DNA from: Euleptes europaea
Taxonomy: Eukaryota; Chordata; Lepidosauria; Squamata; Sphaerodactylidae
DNA length: 64,000 bases
Direction of reading: 5' to 3'
Assembly (NCBI RefSeq): GCF_029931775.1
Contig: NC_079312.1
Span: 10,609,821-10,673,820 of the forward strand
Part shown: piece after piece, positions 40,354 to 53,281 of the stretch
Numbering within the stretch: the first letter of the stretch is position 1
Layout: each line of letters begins with the position of its first letter
Made by a program: the position numbers and the translations under genes
Notes under the pieces: generated by a model
Told to the model about the DNA's origin: nothing
The model's database searches: none
What the model saw: only the letters and a program-made list of their open reading frames with translations

Positions 40354-42640
40354 GCAACCCTACTGTTGACCTTCTGAATAGTCTCCCCTTCCTTATGCAT
40401 GGCCTCCAGGCTTCTGTTAACAAAATCCTCCCCTTTTTTGATGCCATGGAGAGTAGCAATCCTCTCCTCCAGACTCCGAACCTTCTGAGAGACCTACCAA
40501 TTTATTCTTGTGGCATGTGAAGTCCATCTTGTCCTCAGGGAGAAACACAAACATGGCACACTCCTTGAGGTGACTGGAAATGGTTTGGGAGCATCCATCA
40601 TCACCCTCGTAGTGAATCTTTTCACACCGGAAATACCTCGGTGTGTTGATCTAACCTGAAACTAACAAACCTCGCCTGCAGCTCTGTCTCCTGCTCTGAC
40701 TTCTGCCTCAGCTCTGACCCCACTCTGCCTCTGGCAAGGAGAAGCATAGCAGTTTAAAGGATCACAGCCCCACCTCTCAACAGCCAACAGCACAGGTTGG
40801 GGCCTGCAATCAACCCCCAGGCAAACAAGTCCTTTTCACTCAGCAACGACTCGACAGCCACTGTGTCTCCTGCTCTGACTCCCAGCTCAGCTGCCTCAGG
40901 TCTGATCCAACTCACGAGGCAAAAGAGTGTTGTTGTTGTTTTAGTGGACGTACCCCTCCTGTTTTTGCTTCTACTTAAATATAAGGCTCCATCTGTCCAT
41001 CCATCTGTCTGTGGCAGGCATAACTCTTCCAAAGGGGTCTCTCACCTCTGAATGATGACAGGAATTTCCAAGTTGATACGGAACCATCATATTCAAGGTT
41101 ATTTCCAGAGCGTTCCCTTCCCCCCCCCCCATCCGCATGTGTACTGGAAGCTATGGTTGTCTGTGGCTGGCATAACTCGTCCCGAACTAAAGCCAGGAGC
41201 CTCAAAATTGGCCCCCTGCTTCAGGGTGATGGTGGGCCCTTCAGAGCCAAAAATGAAGGGAATCACACCCTCCGGGCACAAATTAGCTGCACAACATCAC
41301 TCTGGTGTTTGTGATAGAAACAAAGGTCTACTCGTGTGAAGCCAGGTAAGTGCCGGCAGCAAAGACAGGGAGGGTGGAAAACTCTAGATCGTGAAAAAAC
41401 ACCGGGTGGTGGTGGAGGATAACCTGATTCTTAGAGTCATCATGAAGAGAAAAACTAAAGAACCAACTTGCCAGAATCATCTTCCTGATGCTTCACTCAT
41501 GCCGATCTATCTACCTTCATGTATGTCAGTGTATGCTAGGAAGTTACACGTTTCTATTTTATTGCACCTACTCATTTGCCTTATGTATGTACATGAACCT
41601 TTCAATATTCCTTTTAAGAAAATGCTTTTATTGGTGTGCTTTACTGCATATGCAAGAGTCCTAACCAGTCTCAGTTGAGCTACCTTAAAGGGGATTAATC
41701 CCAGGGCTCCAGGTTTGGGAGAGGGGGAATGAATCACCCAGGCAGACTGGAAAATCCCATCTGTCTGTGATAGTGGGGAATGGTGTCTTGACTTGCTGGG
41801 AAACTCCCTTAGGCCAAGGATGTCCCTGGAAAGCACTCTGATCAACAGCCACCACAACTCGGAGATCTCCTGCAAACATCTAGACTTGGCCTGCTGAGAA
41901 GGCATCCTTCTAGCACACTCAGCAAAGATCCTTGTGCTGTAGTCGCAGTCGCTTCCATTGCAATGTTTTTAAAAACTTGCACAAGCAATCAGCTCTTCCA
42001 AAGGCCAACCAGAAGCCTCGCTGTACCAAAGTCTCATACGGCCTTGCCCATTTCCCAAAAATACTTGGTGGGTGTGAAGAAATTTTTTGGCAGGCACCAT
42101 GACCCCTACGAGCCCTGCATTAGGGACCCATATGCGGGTGTGAGGCATATAATACCCAATTTAATGTACTGCATTTGTGTTATTTATGGAGAGAAAGAGG
42201 GCATCCTTCCTGCCCTCCCTTGGGAAAAGTGTCAGGCCCTTGAATGGCGTTGCCAGCCTCCAGGTGGGGCCTGGAGAAAATGGGTGCTTGGGGAGGTGGG
42301 CTCCATCATGGCCCTGTAGCCCACTGGTGTCCTCCCCAATCTCCAGACGCTTCCCCGTCCAGAGCTGCCAACCCCACCCATCAGGTTGTCGATGCCTGGG
42401 AAAGTGCGGTTCCCAGCAGGAGAACAAAGTGCTGTGACCAACTGTACACTTTTAGGCAGAGGAGGTTTCTCCTTCCCCTTCGCCTTGGGTCACTTTCCCA
42501 GCCTCTCTCCAGCCAGCCTCTCCTGATGCAGTGGGGGGGTCAGAGGAAGCTGCCCCCCCCTCACCCACCCACAGCCCCACAAGAGCAAAGAAATGGCCTT
42601 TCCCCAAAGACCTCTGTTCTGGGTCTGGTTGTTGCAGGGA
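40354..42640. other. Gene B to gene C intergenic sequence
   Basis: To about 41700 it matches 16841-18112 of block A. From 41925 it matches 19251-19600 and then 20061-20400. The segment 41701-41920 is not seen in A. No gene was recognised. Confidence 0.5.
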
Positions 42641-42665
42641 ACTACATTTCCCAGAAGGCCTTGCG
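42641..42665 (+). promoter_or_regulatory. ZNF143/THAP11-type motif, gene C P1
   Basis: ACTACATTTCCCAGAAGGCC followed by TTGCG. This is the best match in the window to the SBS consensus and lies 107 bp upstream of the gene C start codon. Confidence 0.72.
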
Positions 42666-42747
42666 AGCACATTGCTCTCAACCCTGCCTTTCCCACGTGT
42701 TGGACGGGGCGGCTCTTCTCAGAGAGGGAGAAGGACAATTGTGGGCA

Positions 42748-42828
42748 ATGGAGCCCCTCGGGGTCTCTCCCCTTTCTGGTCCCCCCCGGCTGGAGGGAGG
42801 GTCTGGCTTTTGCACGTCTGCAGGGGAG
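42748..42828 (+). CDS. Gene C first coding exon (P1 exon)
   Basis: The exon runs from ATG to donor 42828|gtgagt, 81 nt, and encodes MEPLGVSPLSGPPRLEGGSG then FCTSAGE. It ends in phase 0 and so can join either K1 (44421) or K2 (55469). It has the same ends as the gene B exon at 24320. The frame is open upstream, but this ATG sits at the conserved position downstream of the SBS motif. No known domain. The first intron would be about 1.6 kb to K1. Confidence 0.78.
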
Positions 42829-44420
42829 GTGAGTCGAGGGTTTCATGCAGCAGATCTTGGGCAAGAAGAGGGGGAGAGAAGACACGTGTGAAGCGGAGGG
42901 AAAGAGGAAGAGGGGGCCGGAAGGGAGGATATTTTCTCTGCATCCAGCCTGGGTTTATTTTGTTCTTAAAAGCCCAACGGACCCCTGATCGGATCCAGCA
43001 GGGCTCGTGGCCTATTAGTGGCCCCCGTGGCTCGATGCACATGGAGTTTGGCCACCTGCTGCTAGCTGCATTTCCTGTGCATGCGGTTGCTTTTTTCTGG
43101 TGTCTGATCCCAGTGAGCAGCATCCTCAAGAAGATCTCTCTGACCTGGCCATTGGTATTCAGTTTAAAAATGGAACTCAAGCAAAGCGTTAGACATTAAA
43201 TGGTGCAAAAATTACATTGCATGATCCTACTTACAGTAAACTATACCCACAGGTAGAGGCCATAGTCCCTAACAGATGCACCGGGGTTTGGGCACATGTT
43301 GCTAGCTGCATTTTCTGTGCATGTGTGTTTGTGTGTTGTGCCGTCAAGTCGCTTCCGACTCATGGCGACCCTATGAATGAAAGTCCTCCAAAATGTCCTG
43401 TCTTTGACAGCCTTGCTCAGATCTTGCAAATTGAAGGCTGGGGCTTCCTTTACTGAGTCAATCCATACGGTTTTCTGTGCCTACTACGGTTGCTTTTTTC
43501 TGCTGTGTGATCCCAGCGAGCAGCATCCTCAAGAAGATCTCTGACCTGGCAACTGGCCTTCAGTTTTGCAAAGGAGCCGGAGGGGGTCTGATTCAGACTC
43601 CCTGCCTGTCCGGCCTCCGCCTTCCTGGCCAACCTTTAGTGGACCATCACCCCCATTGCAAAATATTAGAGGGATTTTGTGTTGTTTGTCTGGGCCAAGA
43701 GGTTTCCATCCCCTGGGTTTTGGGCACTGGGACTCCCACAGTCATTCTGAGGCTGGTGCCAATTTCCAGACTCTTAGTTTTCGTCTTCTTCCATATGAGA
43801 ATAAACCCCCATTCAGTAAATCTCCTGCCATATGTTAATCTTTGCCTGAAACCATTTCTTTTGTATGCAGTTTACATCCTTTGAGCTGATGCACTACTAG
43901 CTTCCTGCTCTTGACCCTGCGTCTCTCACCCACCAAGCCCTGCGGATCACAGGGCCTGGGATTGTTAGGGGGGAAAGAGAACAAAAGACAGGACGACCCT
44001 AATTAGGCCAGTTGATGTTATCAGAGCTGGACACAAGTTTAAGAGTAACACAGAACGCCTCTGCAAACAATTATGTTTAAAGCGGAAACCTTCAGTGGAA
44101 TTACAATTTCTTTCTGTGTCTGCAGTTACGCATGCAAGGTAGTTCTGTTTTTGAACCCACTATACAGTCAAATGGGTTTTTTTTTTTTTTAATTGGACTT
44201 GACAAAGAGAAGCCCAGTTCTTTGCAGTTTTCTAAATTTGTATTTCTTGGAGACTTTCAGTATCTTCTGATTTTCAGATGTTGAAAAACAATGCCATTGC
44301 TGTGGGTCTGATGTATATAGTTCTTTTAATCAGTTGGCTGGCCAATGGGATTCTTCTTTCTTTCTTGAATACCCGGGGACAGGAATAAATGATCAACTGG
44401 GCCACCTTTTCCTCTTTCAG
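42829..44420 (+). other. Gene C P1-K1 intron
   Basis: It holds a BovB fragment at 43322-43467 (minus) and otherwise sequence shared with the equivalent introns of A and B. It ends ttttcctctttcag. No other exon was recognised. Confidence 0.6.
43322..43467 (-). mobile_element. RTE/BovB LINE fragment (minus)
   Basis: The minus frame includes LSKAVKDRTFWRTFIHRVAM, as in the 24745 fragment. It is bordered by a short (TG)n run. Confidence 0.85.
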
Positions 44421-44550
44421 AGATCCCAAGTGTCCTTTGAGGAGGTAGCCGTGTTCTTCACAGAGGAGGAATGGTCCCTGTTGGATCCAGGCCAAAGAGA
44501 ACTCTTCTGGGAAGTTATGGAGGAAAATTATGAGACCCTGGCCTCTCTGG
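44421..44550 (+). CDS. Gene C KRAB exon 1 (K1)
   Basis: This 130-nt KRAB-A exon has acceptor ttttcctctttcag and donor gtaagg, phase 0 to 1. It reads [20 protein letters not shown] then [20 protein letters not shown] and ASL. It clusters with K1 of genes A and B by LFWEVMEEN. All structural positions look intact, with EV for DV and MEE for MLE. The P1 exon at 42748 joins it in frame. Confidence 0.9.
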
Positions 44551-45371
44551 GTAAGGACTGTTTCCCTTTTATTATGAAGACAGAAGAGAAAGGAAGGGGT
44601 GGCTGCTTCCTTTGGCTCTGTTGAACTTCAGGACACACCTCCAGTTGCCACAGAAAACATTGGAGATCCCGCAACTGGGGGTCTTAACAGCTCCTGCAAA
44701 AGAAAGCATTAAATACTTAAGTGCTATAAAGAGCAATCTGTTGATGAAGAGAGCTCTGCTTGGGAGAGACAGACGATGTCCAGGGTTGGTCCTGCTAGCC
44801 AATCCCTGAGGCACCTTTTTCGGCCTTTCTGTTTTGGCGCAGAGTAGTTCTTATACAGTATTTTGTTTGAGTGGCTGAGGCTGATGGGAGGAGAGGAGGA
44901 ATGGCCTTGTTGATTTGACTAAGCCAGAGGAGGAAGAGTTCATGTTCTGTATCTCAACAGTGTGGAGTTCAGCAGTGGCATTTGGGGTTAAGGCAGGAAG
45001 ATTTTGGGTGGCAGGGCTGGGAAAGGCCCCTGCCTGAGACCCTCTTGAGATACCTCCCCCTTGGGGTGGAATCAGCTGGGCTTGATGGAAAGTTGCAGGC
45101 AAAATGTGGGCAGAGGGAAAATGAGAGTCGTCTGTGAGCAGGTCTGTTTTGTGAGAAAGATGGTGAGGAAGGAAGGTGGAATGTGGAAGAAGAAAAGCCA
45201 AGCAAGAGGTGCGGCAGCCATGTTCCAGGAGATGCACGTGGATTTGGAAGTCAAGTGGTTCTCTTCGTAATGTTCTGCTGTTCTTTGTCAAGCTCAGAGC
45301 AGACCCAGGGGGAGCCAAGCCAGACACAGATCAGGCCCACAATTTAATATCATTAACAGAGTTAACAGTTT
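44551..45371 (+). other. Gene C intron after K1
   Basis: It shows the ancestral state of the region that carries the 2.3-kb insertion in A and B: the sequence passes from ggggtggctgc to ttgaacttcaggacac without interruption. No exon is recognised. Confidence 0.5.
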
Positions 45372-45905
45372 TCAGTTGAGTAATTTCCTGCTTTGGGCAG
45401 GGGGTTGGACTAGATGACCCTCCCCCCACCATGCAGGATCCCACAATCAAAGCACTCCCGACAGATGGCCATCCAGCCTCTGCTTAAAGACTTCCAAAGA
45501 CTCCACCACCCTCCGAGGCAGTGCATTCCATTGTCAAACAGCCCTCACTGTCAGGAAGTTCTTCCTAATGTTTAGGTGGAATTGCTTTTCTCTTAGTTTA
45601 AATCCATTACTCCGTGTCCTAGTCTCTGAAGCAACAGAGAACAAGCTAGTTCCCTCATCAACATGACATCACTTCAAATATTTAAACATGGCTATGATGT
45701 CTCCCCTCAACCTTCTCTTCTCCAAACTAAACAAACCCAACTCCCTAAGTCTCTCCTCATAGGGCATGGATTCCAGACCTCTGACCACTCTTGTCGCCCT
45801 CCTCTGGACACGCTCCAACTTGCCCAAAACGACACAGTATTCCAAGTGAGGTCTGACCAATGTAGAATACAGTGGTAGTATTACTTCCCTTGATCTAGTA
45901 GAAAA
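45372..45905 (-). mobile_element. CR1-group LINE 3' end (minus)
   Basis: The minus frame encodes [11 protein letters not shown] … [14 protein letters not shown] … [20 protein letters not shown]. The 3' end has the ggttggactagatgaccct phrase. Confidence 0.88.
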
Positions 45906-45933
45906 GGGCAAGATGCAGGGGGACCCGGAAAAC

Positions 45934-46253
45934 AAGAAGAAGAGGAGTTGGGTTTTATATGCCGACCTTCTCTACCACTTAAGGGAGACTCAAACCGGCT
46001 TACAATCACCTTCCCTTCCCCTCTCCACAAAAGACACCCTGTGAGGTAGGTGGGGCTGAGAGAGCTCTAACAGAGCTGTGGCTAGCCCAAGGTCTCCCAG
46101 CTGGCTTCATCTGTAGGAGTGGGGAAACAAATCCAGTTCAGCAAATTAGCCTCCACCAGTTGTGGAGGAGTGGGGAATCAAACCCCGGTTTTCCAGATCA
46201 GACTCCACTGCTCCAAACCACCAGTCTTAACCACTACACCACTCTGACTCTCC
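45934..46253 (-). repeat. tRNA-derived SINE (type 2, minus)
   Basis: It runs from aagaagaggagttgggtttt to cttaaccactacaccactct in reverse, full length. Confidence 0.9.
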
Positions 46254-46763
46254 GCTATCTCTGGAGGAAAGGTGGGGGGGAGTGTGGAGGAGTCTCCACC
46301 TGTCTCACAAGGCCACCGCTATCTCTTCCTGTTGCTGCCGGCTTGGCTCGGCTGAAGGGAGGCTCCATTGCTGCCTGTCCTGCTGCCTTTAGGCCTGCCA
46401 TGCCACGAAAGAGCAAATGAGAAGGGCGCCGTCCACTTCCCGGGCTGCTGTGCGCACTGGCTCCTCCCCGCCTCTGGCTGATAGGGGCTCTCCATCTGCC
46501 CAGAGGGAGGGACGCATGCGGTGTGTGTGTGGGGACCATTGGAACCGCCAGCTGTGATGGCCGGGCTTTCGGTGCCCAGTCTCTGTAGCCGCCCTTGCCA
46601 GCTCCTCCCAAGATCCAGCCCTGCGGGGAAGTCCGGGGAGGCAGACTCCGGACAACTTTGTCTGCAGAAGCAAAGTCTGCAGCCCACCCAGATCAGGAAT
46701 GCGGGGGGGTGAGGGGTGGAGCGCGGGAGGTGGCTAGCTCACGGGCCAGATGACAGCCTTTAG
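46254..46763. other. GC-rich unclassified sequence between two SINEs
   Basis: Overlapping open frames on the minus strand share no recognisable domain and reflect base composition. It is possibly the interior of a non-autonomous element that the SINEs entered: the phrase gtgggccgtatctttgacat follows the second SINE. Confidence 0.35.
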
Positions 46764-47063
46764 GAAGAAGAAGAGTTGGGTTTTCTATGCCAACTTTCTC
46801 TACCACTTAAGGGAGGATCAAACCTTCCCTTCCCCTCCCCACTACAGGAACCCTGTGAGGTAGGTTGGGCTGAGAGAGCTCTAAGAGAGCTGTGAATAGC
46901 CCAAGGTCCCCCAGCTGGCTTCATGTGGAGGAGTGGGGAAACCAACCCGGTTCACCAGATTAGCGTCCGCCGCTGATGTGGAGGGGTGGGGAATCCAACC
47001 CCCTTCTCCAGATCAGAGTCCACCGCTCCAAACCACCGCTCTTAACCACTACACCACACTGGC
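46764..47063 (-). repeat. tRNA-derived SINE (type 2, minus)
   Basis: It is the same family and orientation as 45934, slightly shortened in the middle. Confidence 0.9.
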
Positions 47064-47841
47064 GGATCCGGTCTGTGGGCCGTATCTTTGACATCTACAT
47101 CCTAGTCGGACAGTCTACCCAGTAAATCTGTTTCGCACCAATAGGTGAGGGACATTTTAACCTTCTCCCCCCTTGTGTGTGTTTTATAGAGGGCAGATTT
47201 TCCACCTTCATGTCTCTACTACTGGCCCTTTCCTGGCTTCTCGTGAGAAAACCTTTGCTTCCCTGGCGAATAGCAGAGAGATGTCGTGGAGCTGATCTAT
47301 GCCAAGATGGTCTGATGCATTTCCTTTTTGGCACTGCAGGTCGCAACATTATCCCGAAGCAAGTTTCTAGTTTTGAGGCAACTGGCTTTCTTTTATGATG
47401 AGTTATGCCTTCCGCCTTCAACCGTAGCTTCCAATGTCGAAAGCACTTGTCTGGGGGTGGGGTCTGGGGATTATTTGGTCCAGGATTTTCCGGTTCCTTC
47501 CATCTTTGGCCTGGCTTTTGGGAGGAGGATGCTCATTATTACTCCATCCTCTGTACGATACTCTTTCCTTTTTGTTCTTGTGGTATAAGCGTTCCCCTCA
47601 GTGACGAGATGCTCTTAGGGTGGCAACTGTAAAGGCTTTGGGTTGCTGCTGTGAGGTAAGTTTTGTAGTGGGCCTGAAGAGGACAGAGATCACTGTAGCA
47701 GGTGGTTTCAGAAAACAGCAGATATTTATTGGTATACCTGTGAAGCTGCCCCACAGAGCAACAAACAAACAACGAAACCTTCTCTTCCATGTTCCCAAAT
47801 ACTTTAGGTTTTTTCATTCTGTTTGGGTCTTGTTGCAGGGA
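47064..47841 (+). other. Sequence upstream of gene C P2
   Basis: From about 47570 it matches the upstream parts of P2 in A and B. The earlier part is related in reverse to the 16841-18112 segment near 47336-47400. No gene was recognised. Confidence 0.4.
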
Positions 47842-47866
47842 ACTGCATTACCCAGAAGGCCTTGCT
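47842..47866 (+). promoter_or_regulatory. ZNF143/THAP11-type motif, gene C P2
   Basis: ACTGCATTACCCAGAAGGCC followed by TTGCT. It carries changes in the ACTACA and TTCCC parts relative to the other copies, so it may be weaker. Confidence 0.5.
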
Positions 47867-48029
47867 AGCACCGGAGACGTCAACCCTGCCTTTCCTAGGT
47901 ATTCACGGGGTGGTTTTTCCGCAACACAGAGAAGAAAGTATATGGAATGAGCAGTTCCACGGGGCCTCTCTTCTTACTCATTTCCTCCAGCTGGAGGGAG
48001 AATTTGGCTCTTGCACCTCTGCAGGAAAG
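47867..48029 (+). other. Gene C P2 first-exon-like block
   Basis: The ATG at 47947 and donor 48029|gtgagt are 83 nt apart, as in A and B. The frame encodes MSSSTGPLLLLISSSWRENL and a few more residues, phase 2. Spliced to K2 it would end RDLQCPLRR. The 83-nt geometry persists despite clear sequence divergence. Confidence 0.5.
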
Positions 48030-48995
48030 GTGAGTTGAGGATTTCATCAACAGCTTGAATAGGGGAGGGGAGAGGAAGTTGTGTGAATGGGAGTGAAAGA
48101 GAAAGAGGCACTGAGAGAGCCACTTCTCAGGCAGGATCTGTGTTTCAGGGTGTTGCTTGTGTTTTCACTCGTTTGAATATGTTCCATGTAACCAGCTTGG
48201 GTTTATTTTATCGTTAATAGCTAGATGGAGCCCTGGTCTGATCTAGCCAGGTTCATTGTCTGTTCTTTCTGGCCCCCGTAGGTCGCTATGCTTACAATTT
48301 TACTTTTTGCATGCTGCACAGGCTAACCCCAAAACAGGCGTTTGGACATATTAGACTCCTATAGTGGAAGTATTTTAAGTACCTTGCTTCCTGTGGAATG
48401 TATATCCCATGAGCATCATCCCCAAGAAGACCTCTGAATGGGCAAGTGGTTTGAAGGTTTGTTTTGTGATGGAGGGGATCTAATTCACCCTCCCTGTCTG
48501 TGCTGCCCTCCACCTTGCAGGGATTTTCCAGAAATAATCTAGGCCAGGATACTGTGATTCTCAACATTTCTGGAATCTCATGCCAATTTTGAGGCTCCTA
48601 GCTTTCATTGTATTGTTATAGATAAGATCATTTCCCCCCACTTACAAGATTTTTATTTTTGCTGTATACCATTGATTTAATGTGAAATCCTAAAACCGTT
48701 GAGACGATGCAGCGGCTTTCTTGTAGTTCAAGAATGTGGTGTACAAGCTGAAGCCATTCCACAATCCACAAATATTTGGAAAGATCTCTGACCCTGCCTC
48801 TGTCACCCTCCAAACCCCAGGAATCACAACAGCCTGGGGTGATTAGGCCTTGGGTTTGTTAGAAAAGAATGATCAAAAAAACACAGTTGCCTTAATTAGG
48901 CCAATTTATGTTTAGAGAGCTGGAGGCAAGCTTTAGATTAACACATGGCACCTCTGCAGACAAACATGTTCAGAGCAGAAACCTTCTCTGGAGAT
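48030..48995 (+). other. Gene C P2-K2 intron, left part
   Basis: It shares phrases with the gene B first intron (gagacgatgcag, cctgcctctgtcaccctcc). It ends where the CR1 insertion begins. No exon was recognised. Confidence 0.5.
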
Positions 48996-51096
48996 ACGAT
49001 AGGGGGGTCTGCTATAGACCACCAAACCAGGCAGAGGACTTGGATGAAACACTCCTAGACAAGATTACAAAGTTCTCAAAGAGATGGGACATGGTGGTCA
49101 TGGGAGATTTTAACTACCCGGATATCTGTTGGAAGTCCAACTCTGCTAAAAATGCAAGATCCAATAAATTCCTGACTTGAATGCTGACAACTTCCTTTTC
49201 CAGAAAGTGGACAGGCAAACAAGGGGATCTGCTATCTTACATTTGATTCTCACCAACAGGGAAGAACTGGTTGATGAGGTTAAAGTAGTAGGCACCCTGG
49301 GTAGTAGTGACCATGCAATCTTGGAATTTACAATCTTGGGGAAAGGGAAAACTGTACATAGTCAGACATATAGGTTGGACTTTAGGAGAGCTAATTTTAA
49401 CCAACTTAAACTTATGCTGGGTAGAATCCCATGGTCAGAAATACTTGAGAAGAAAGTTCAAGAAGGGTGGGAGTTGCTTAAAAGTGAAATACTGAAGGCG
49501 CAATCACAAACTATTCCTTTGAGAAGGAAAAATGGGAGGAGCCTAAAGAGGCCAGGGTGGCTCCAAAAACAGCTTTTTCAAGAGTTGAGAAATAAAAAAG
49601 ACTCATTTAGGAAGTGGAAGGAGGGCCTTATAACCAAAGAGGAATATGAGCAAATAACTAGTGCTTGTAGGGAGAGTGTTAGGAAAGCTAAAGCTCAGTA
49701 TGAACTTAGGCTAGCCAGAGATGCTAAACACAACAAAAAAGGGTTCTTTTCCTATGTACAGGGTAAGAACAAGGACAAGATAAGCCCATTGCTGGGACTG
49801 GAAAGTGAAATTGTAACAGGAGATGAAGAGAGGGCAGAACTCCTCAATTCCTACTTTCCCTCAGTCTTTTTTTGCGAGGGAAGAGGTGCTCAACATGGCA
49901 TGAACAGAACACGTGATGAGGGAAGGGATTTGCAGCCAAGGATTGGCATTGGGGGTAGTGCACAAACACCTAGTTTCTTTAAATGAAACAAAGTCCTCTG
50001 GGCCAGATGAATTGCATCGAAGGGTACTCAAAGAACTTGCAGGTGTAATTTCGAAACCTCTGTCCATTATGTTTGAAAAGTCTTGGCAAACAGGTAGAAT
50101 ATATGGAGAAACAGTGGACATCCGGTCATATCAGATAGCATAGGTTGGCATGGCAACCCCTTAGTCCAACGGGCCTGGCTCCCACGAGCTTCAAAGCCTA
50201 GAGAGGAATGTCAGTTAGGAAAACAGTCCTTGAGCAGAGCAGAGCATCTGCGAAAAACCAAAACAATCCAGAAACGCCGAGAGCAGAAAGCAGGCCTGAC
50301 AGAAAGTTACTACCTTGCTGGATCAGGGGAATGCTGTAGACATAGTTTATCTTGATATCAGTAAGGCTTTTGATAAGGTTCCACATAGTATTCTAGCTGT
50401 CAAATTGGGAAAATGTGATTTAGATCCTATTTCTGTTAGGTGAATCTGTAACTGGTTGACAGATCGCACCCAAAGAGTGTTTGTTAATGGTTCCTCATCC
50501 ACTTGAAGAAAAGTGACTAGTGGAGTGCCTCAGAGATCTGTGCTGGGCCCTGTATTGTTCAATATCTTTATGAATGATTTGGATGAAGGAATAGAGGGGA
50601 TGCTTATTACATTTGCAGATGATACTAAATTGGGAGGGGTAGCAAATACGGTAGAAAGAGCCAAGATTCAGGATAATCTTGACAGGCTGGAGAATTGGGC
50701 TAAAACTAATAAAATGCACTTCAACAAAGATAAGTGTAAAGTTCTGCATTTAGGTAGGAAAAATCAAAAGCATAACTATAGAATGGAGGAGACTTGCCTC
50801 AGCAGTAGTGTGTGCAAAAAGGATCTTGGGGTCTTAGTAGACCAAACACTGAACATGAGTCAGGAGTGTGATGCGGTAGCTAAAAAGGCAAATGCAATCT
50901 TGGGCTGCATCAACAGAAGTAAAGTGTCCAGATCACGCGAAGTGATGGTATCACTTTGCTCTGCTCTGGTTAGAGCTCACCTAGAGTATTGGGTTCAGTT
51001 TTGGGCACCGCAATTTCAGAGAGATGTAGACAAGCTGGAAGGGGTCCAGAGAAGGGCAACAAAGATGGTGAGGGGTCTGGAGACTAAGTCTTATGA

Positions 51097-53068
51097 CCGT
51101 GTTGGCGAACCTATGGCACGCGTGCCGACTCCGGCACGCGTCGCCCTCTCTGCTGGCACGCACGGCTCAGCTGGGTGGCGGGGCCCCTGCCCTCCCAGCC
51201 GCCAGCTCTGTGCTGCCTGCAGGCAGCGCGGAGCAGTTCAAAGACCCCACCCCCTTCCCTGGACTCTCCGCCGCCCAGCCTTTCCCCTCTCCCCCCCTCC
51301 CCGGCCAAAAAACCCTTTGCAGGGCGCACGAGGCGGCTGCCGCCCTCCAGCCCCCTTCTCCCTCTCCCTCCCCCCTGGCCCAAAACCCCTTTGTGGGCGC
51401 ACGAGGCAGCCGCCGCCCTCCAGCCCCCTTCTCCCTCCCCCCCTCCCCGGCCAAAAATCCCTTTGCAGACTAAGGAGGCCAACACAGAGCGGCAGCGCCT
51501 CCTTAAAAGCGGGCACACATGGCTGGCCTCCACTGTTGGCTTGCTAGTCGCTAGAGGAGATGGTAGGTTGGTAAATTGCTCCTCCTAACCCGAGTCCGCC
51601 TCCCTCCCTGAGTCCCCGGGTAGTTCTCCCGACCTGGACTGGAGTCTGCTGTGTTTCCAAGTGCATCTCTTCCCCCGCCCCCGTTTCCTTTCCTCCCAGC
51701 CTGGGCTGGAAATGAAGCAGCAACTTTCCTTAGTTGGAGGGGGAGGGTAGTTCTCCCGACCTGGAGCCTGCGGTGTGTCCAAGTGCATCTCTTTTCTCCC
51801 CCCCCCCCCCGTTTCTTTCCTCCCAGCCTGGGCTGGAATTCTCTCCTCTGATCCTGGAGAGAATAGCGATGCATCATGACTAGTATCCATTTTGACTAGT
51901 AGTCATGAATACCCTTCTCTTCCATGAACATGTCCACTCCCCTCTTAAAACCTTCCAAGTTGGCAGCCATCACCACACCCTGGGGAAGGGAGTTCCACAA
52001 TTTAACTATGTGTTGTATAAAGTAATACTTCCTTTTATCTGTTTTGAGTCTCTCACCCTCCAGTCTGGCGGCAGGGGGGAAGGAGAGGAGAGTTCTCCCT
52101 TTTCTTTCCACCCAGCCTGGGCTGGGCAAGAGGCAGGAGCTGCCCTTTACTAACCCGCAGGAGAGGCAGGCACTGGCCTTGGCTGGCTTGGGAAAAGGGA
52201 TGTATTAAAATGAATGAGAGGATTGCCCATTTGAAACAGTGGGAGAGGTTGCACAGCCCATTGAAGATAATGGGAGCCAGGATTGCCCATTGACTTGCAT
52301 GCGCTCCTTTGAAATAGGTTACAGCACAAAAAATTGCAAAGAAAATGTGGCATAGATATTCTATTAAGGTATTTGGGCCTAGCTACATTACTCTGCGACT
52401 GGAATGACAGCTGCCAGGACTAGTAGAAGTGTTCTGCGACTGGAATGACTAGCCTTGGAGTGGAATGACAGCCCCTGAGATTAGGAGAATGATTCTGCAA
52501 CTGCAGTAACAGCCCCAGGAGTGGAATGACAGCCTCTGGGACTAGCAGAAGTGTTCTGGGACTGGAATGACAGCCCCCAGAGTGGAATGACAGCCCGGTC
52601 ATTCCAGTCCCAGAACACTTCTGCTAGTCCCAGAGGCTGTCATTCCACTCCTGGGGCTGTCATTCCAGTCCCAGAATAATGTAGCTAGGCTCAGAAACCT
52701 TACTGGAAAATCCATTCCACATTGTTTTTGCTACTCTTTCTCCATGAAGCTAAGGGTGGCTCATTTATTTAGCCTTAGTTTTATCCTTACAGCACTCCTC
52801 AGAGATAGCAAGAGACACCGTGTGTGTGTGTGTGTGTGTAAGTGTGGTTTCCATGGTAGAGTAGGGATTTGAACCTGGGTTTCTCAGATCCTAGTCTGAC
52901 ACCTTAACCACTATATCATGCTGGAGAACAACCAGGAAATTGTTAATCATTTAAGCTAATTAAAACCTCAGTATTCAGGTTAAATTTCCGTGTTGGCACT
53001 TGGCGATAAATAAGTGGGTTTTGGGTTGCAGTTTGGGCACTCCGTCTCTAAAAGGTTCGCCATCACTG
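51097..53068. mobile_element. 1.97-kb non-autonomous hAT inside CR1
   Basis: Its ends are ccgtgttggcgaacctatgg and, in reverse, cagtgatggcgaacctttta. The flanks tcttatga (51089-51096) and tcctatga (53069-53076) are an 8-bp duplication with one later change. The interior is GC-rich, then CR1-tail-like sequence on the minus strand (51896-52129), then a foldback unit. No transposase is seen. Confidence 0.85.
52376..52691. repeat. Foldback element with perfect 61-bp arms
   Basis: The outer ends match in inverted order (ggcctagctacatta against taatgtagctaggctc). Inside, 52510-52570 is the exact reverse complement of 52599-52659. The units are built from repeated ggaatgacagccc phrases. It is nested in the hAT. 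Confidence 0.85.
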
Positions 53069-53281
53069 TCCTATGAGGAAAGGTTGAAGGAGCTGGATAT
53101 GTTTAGCCTGAAGAGGAGAGGACTGAGAAGTGATATGATAACCATGTTCAAGTACTTGAAGGGCTGTCATATAGAGAGGATGGTGCCAAGTTGTGTTCTG
53201 TTGCTCCAGAAGGTCGGACCAGAACCTATGGGTTGAAATTAAAAGAGTTTCCGTTTAGACATTAGGAAGAATTTTCTAACA

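Noticed and set aside
51093-51588. Proline-rich frames (up to 344 codons when joined to CR1)
   Set aside because: The frame runs from CR1 reverse transcriptase into the GC-rich hAT interior across an insertion boundary.
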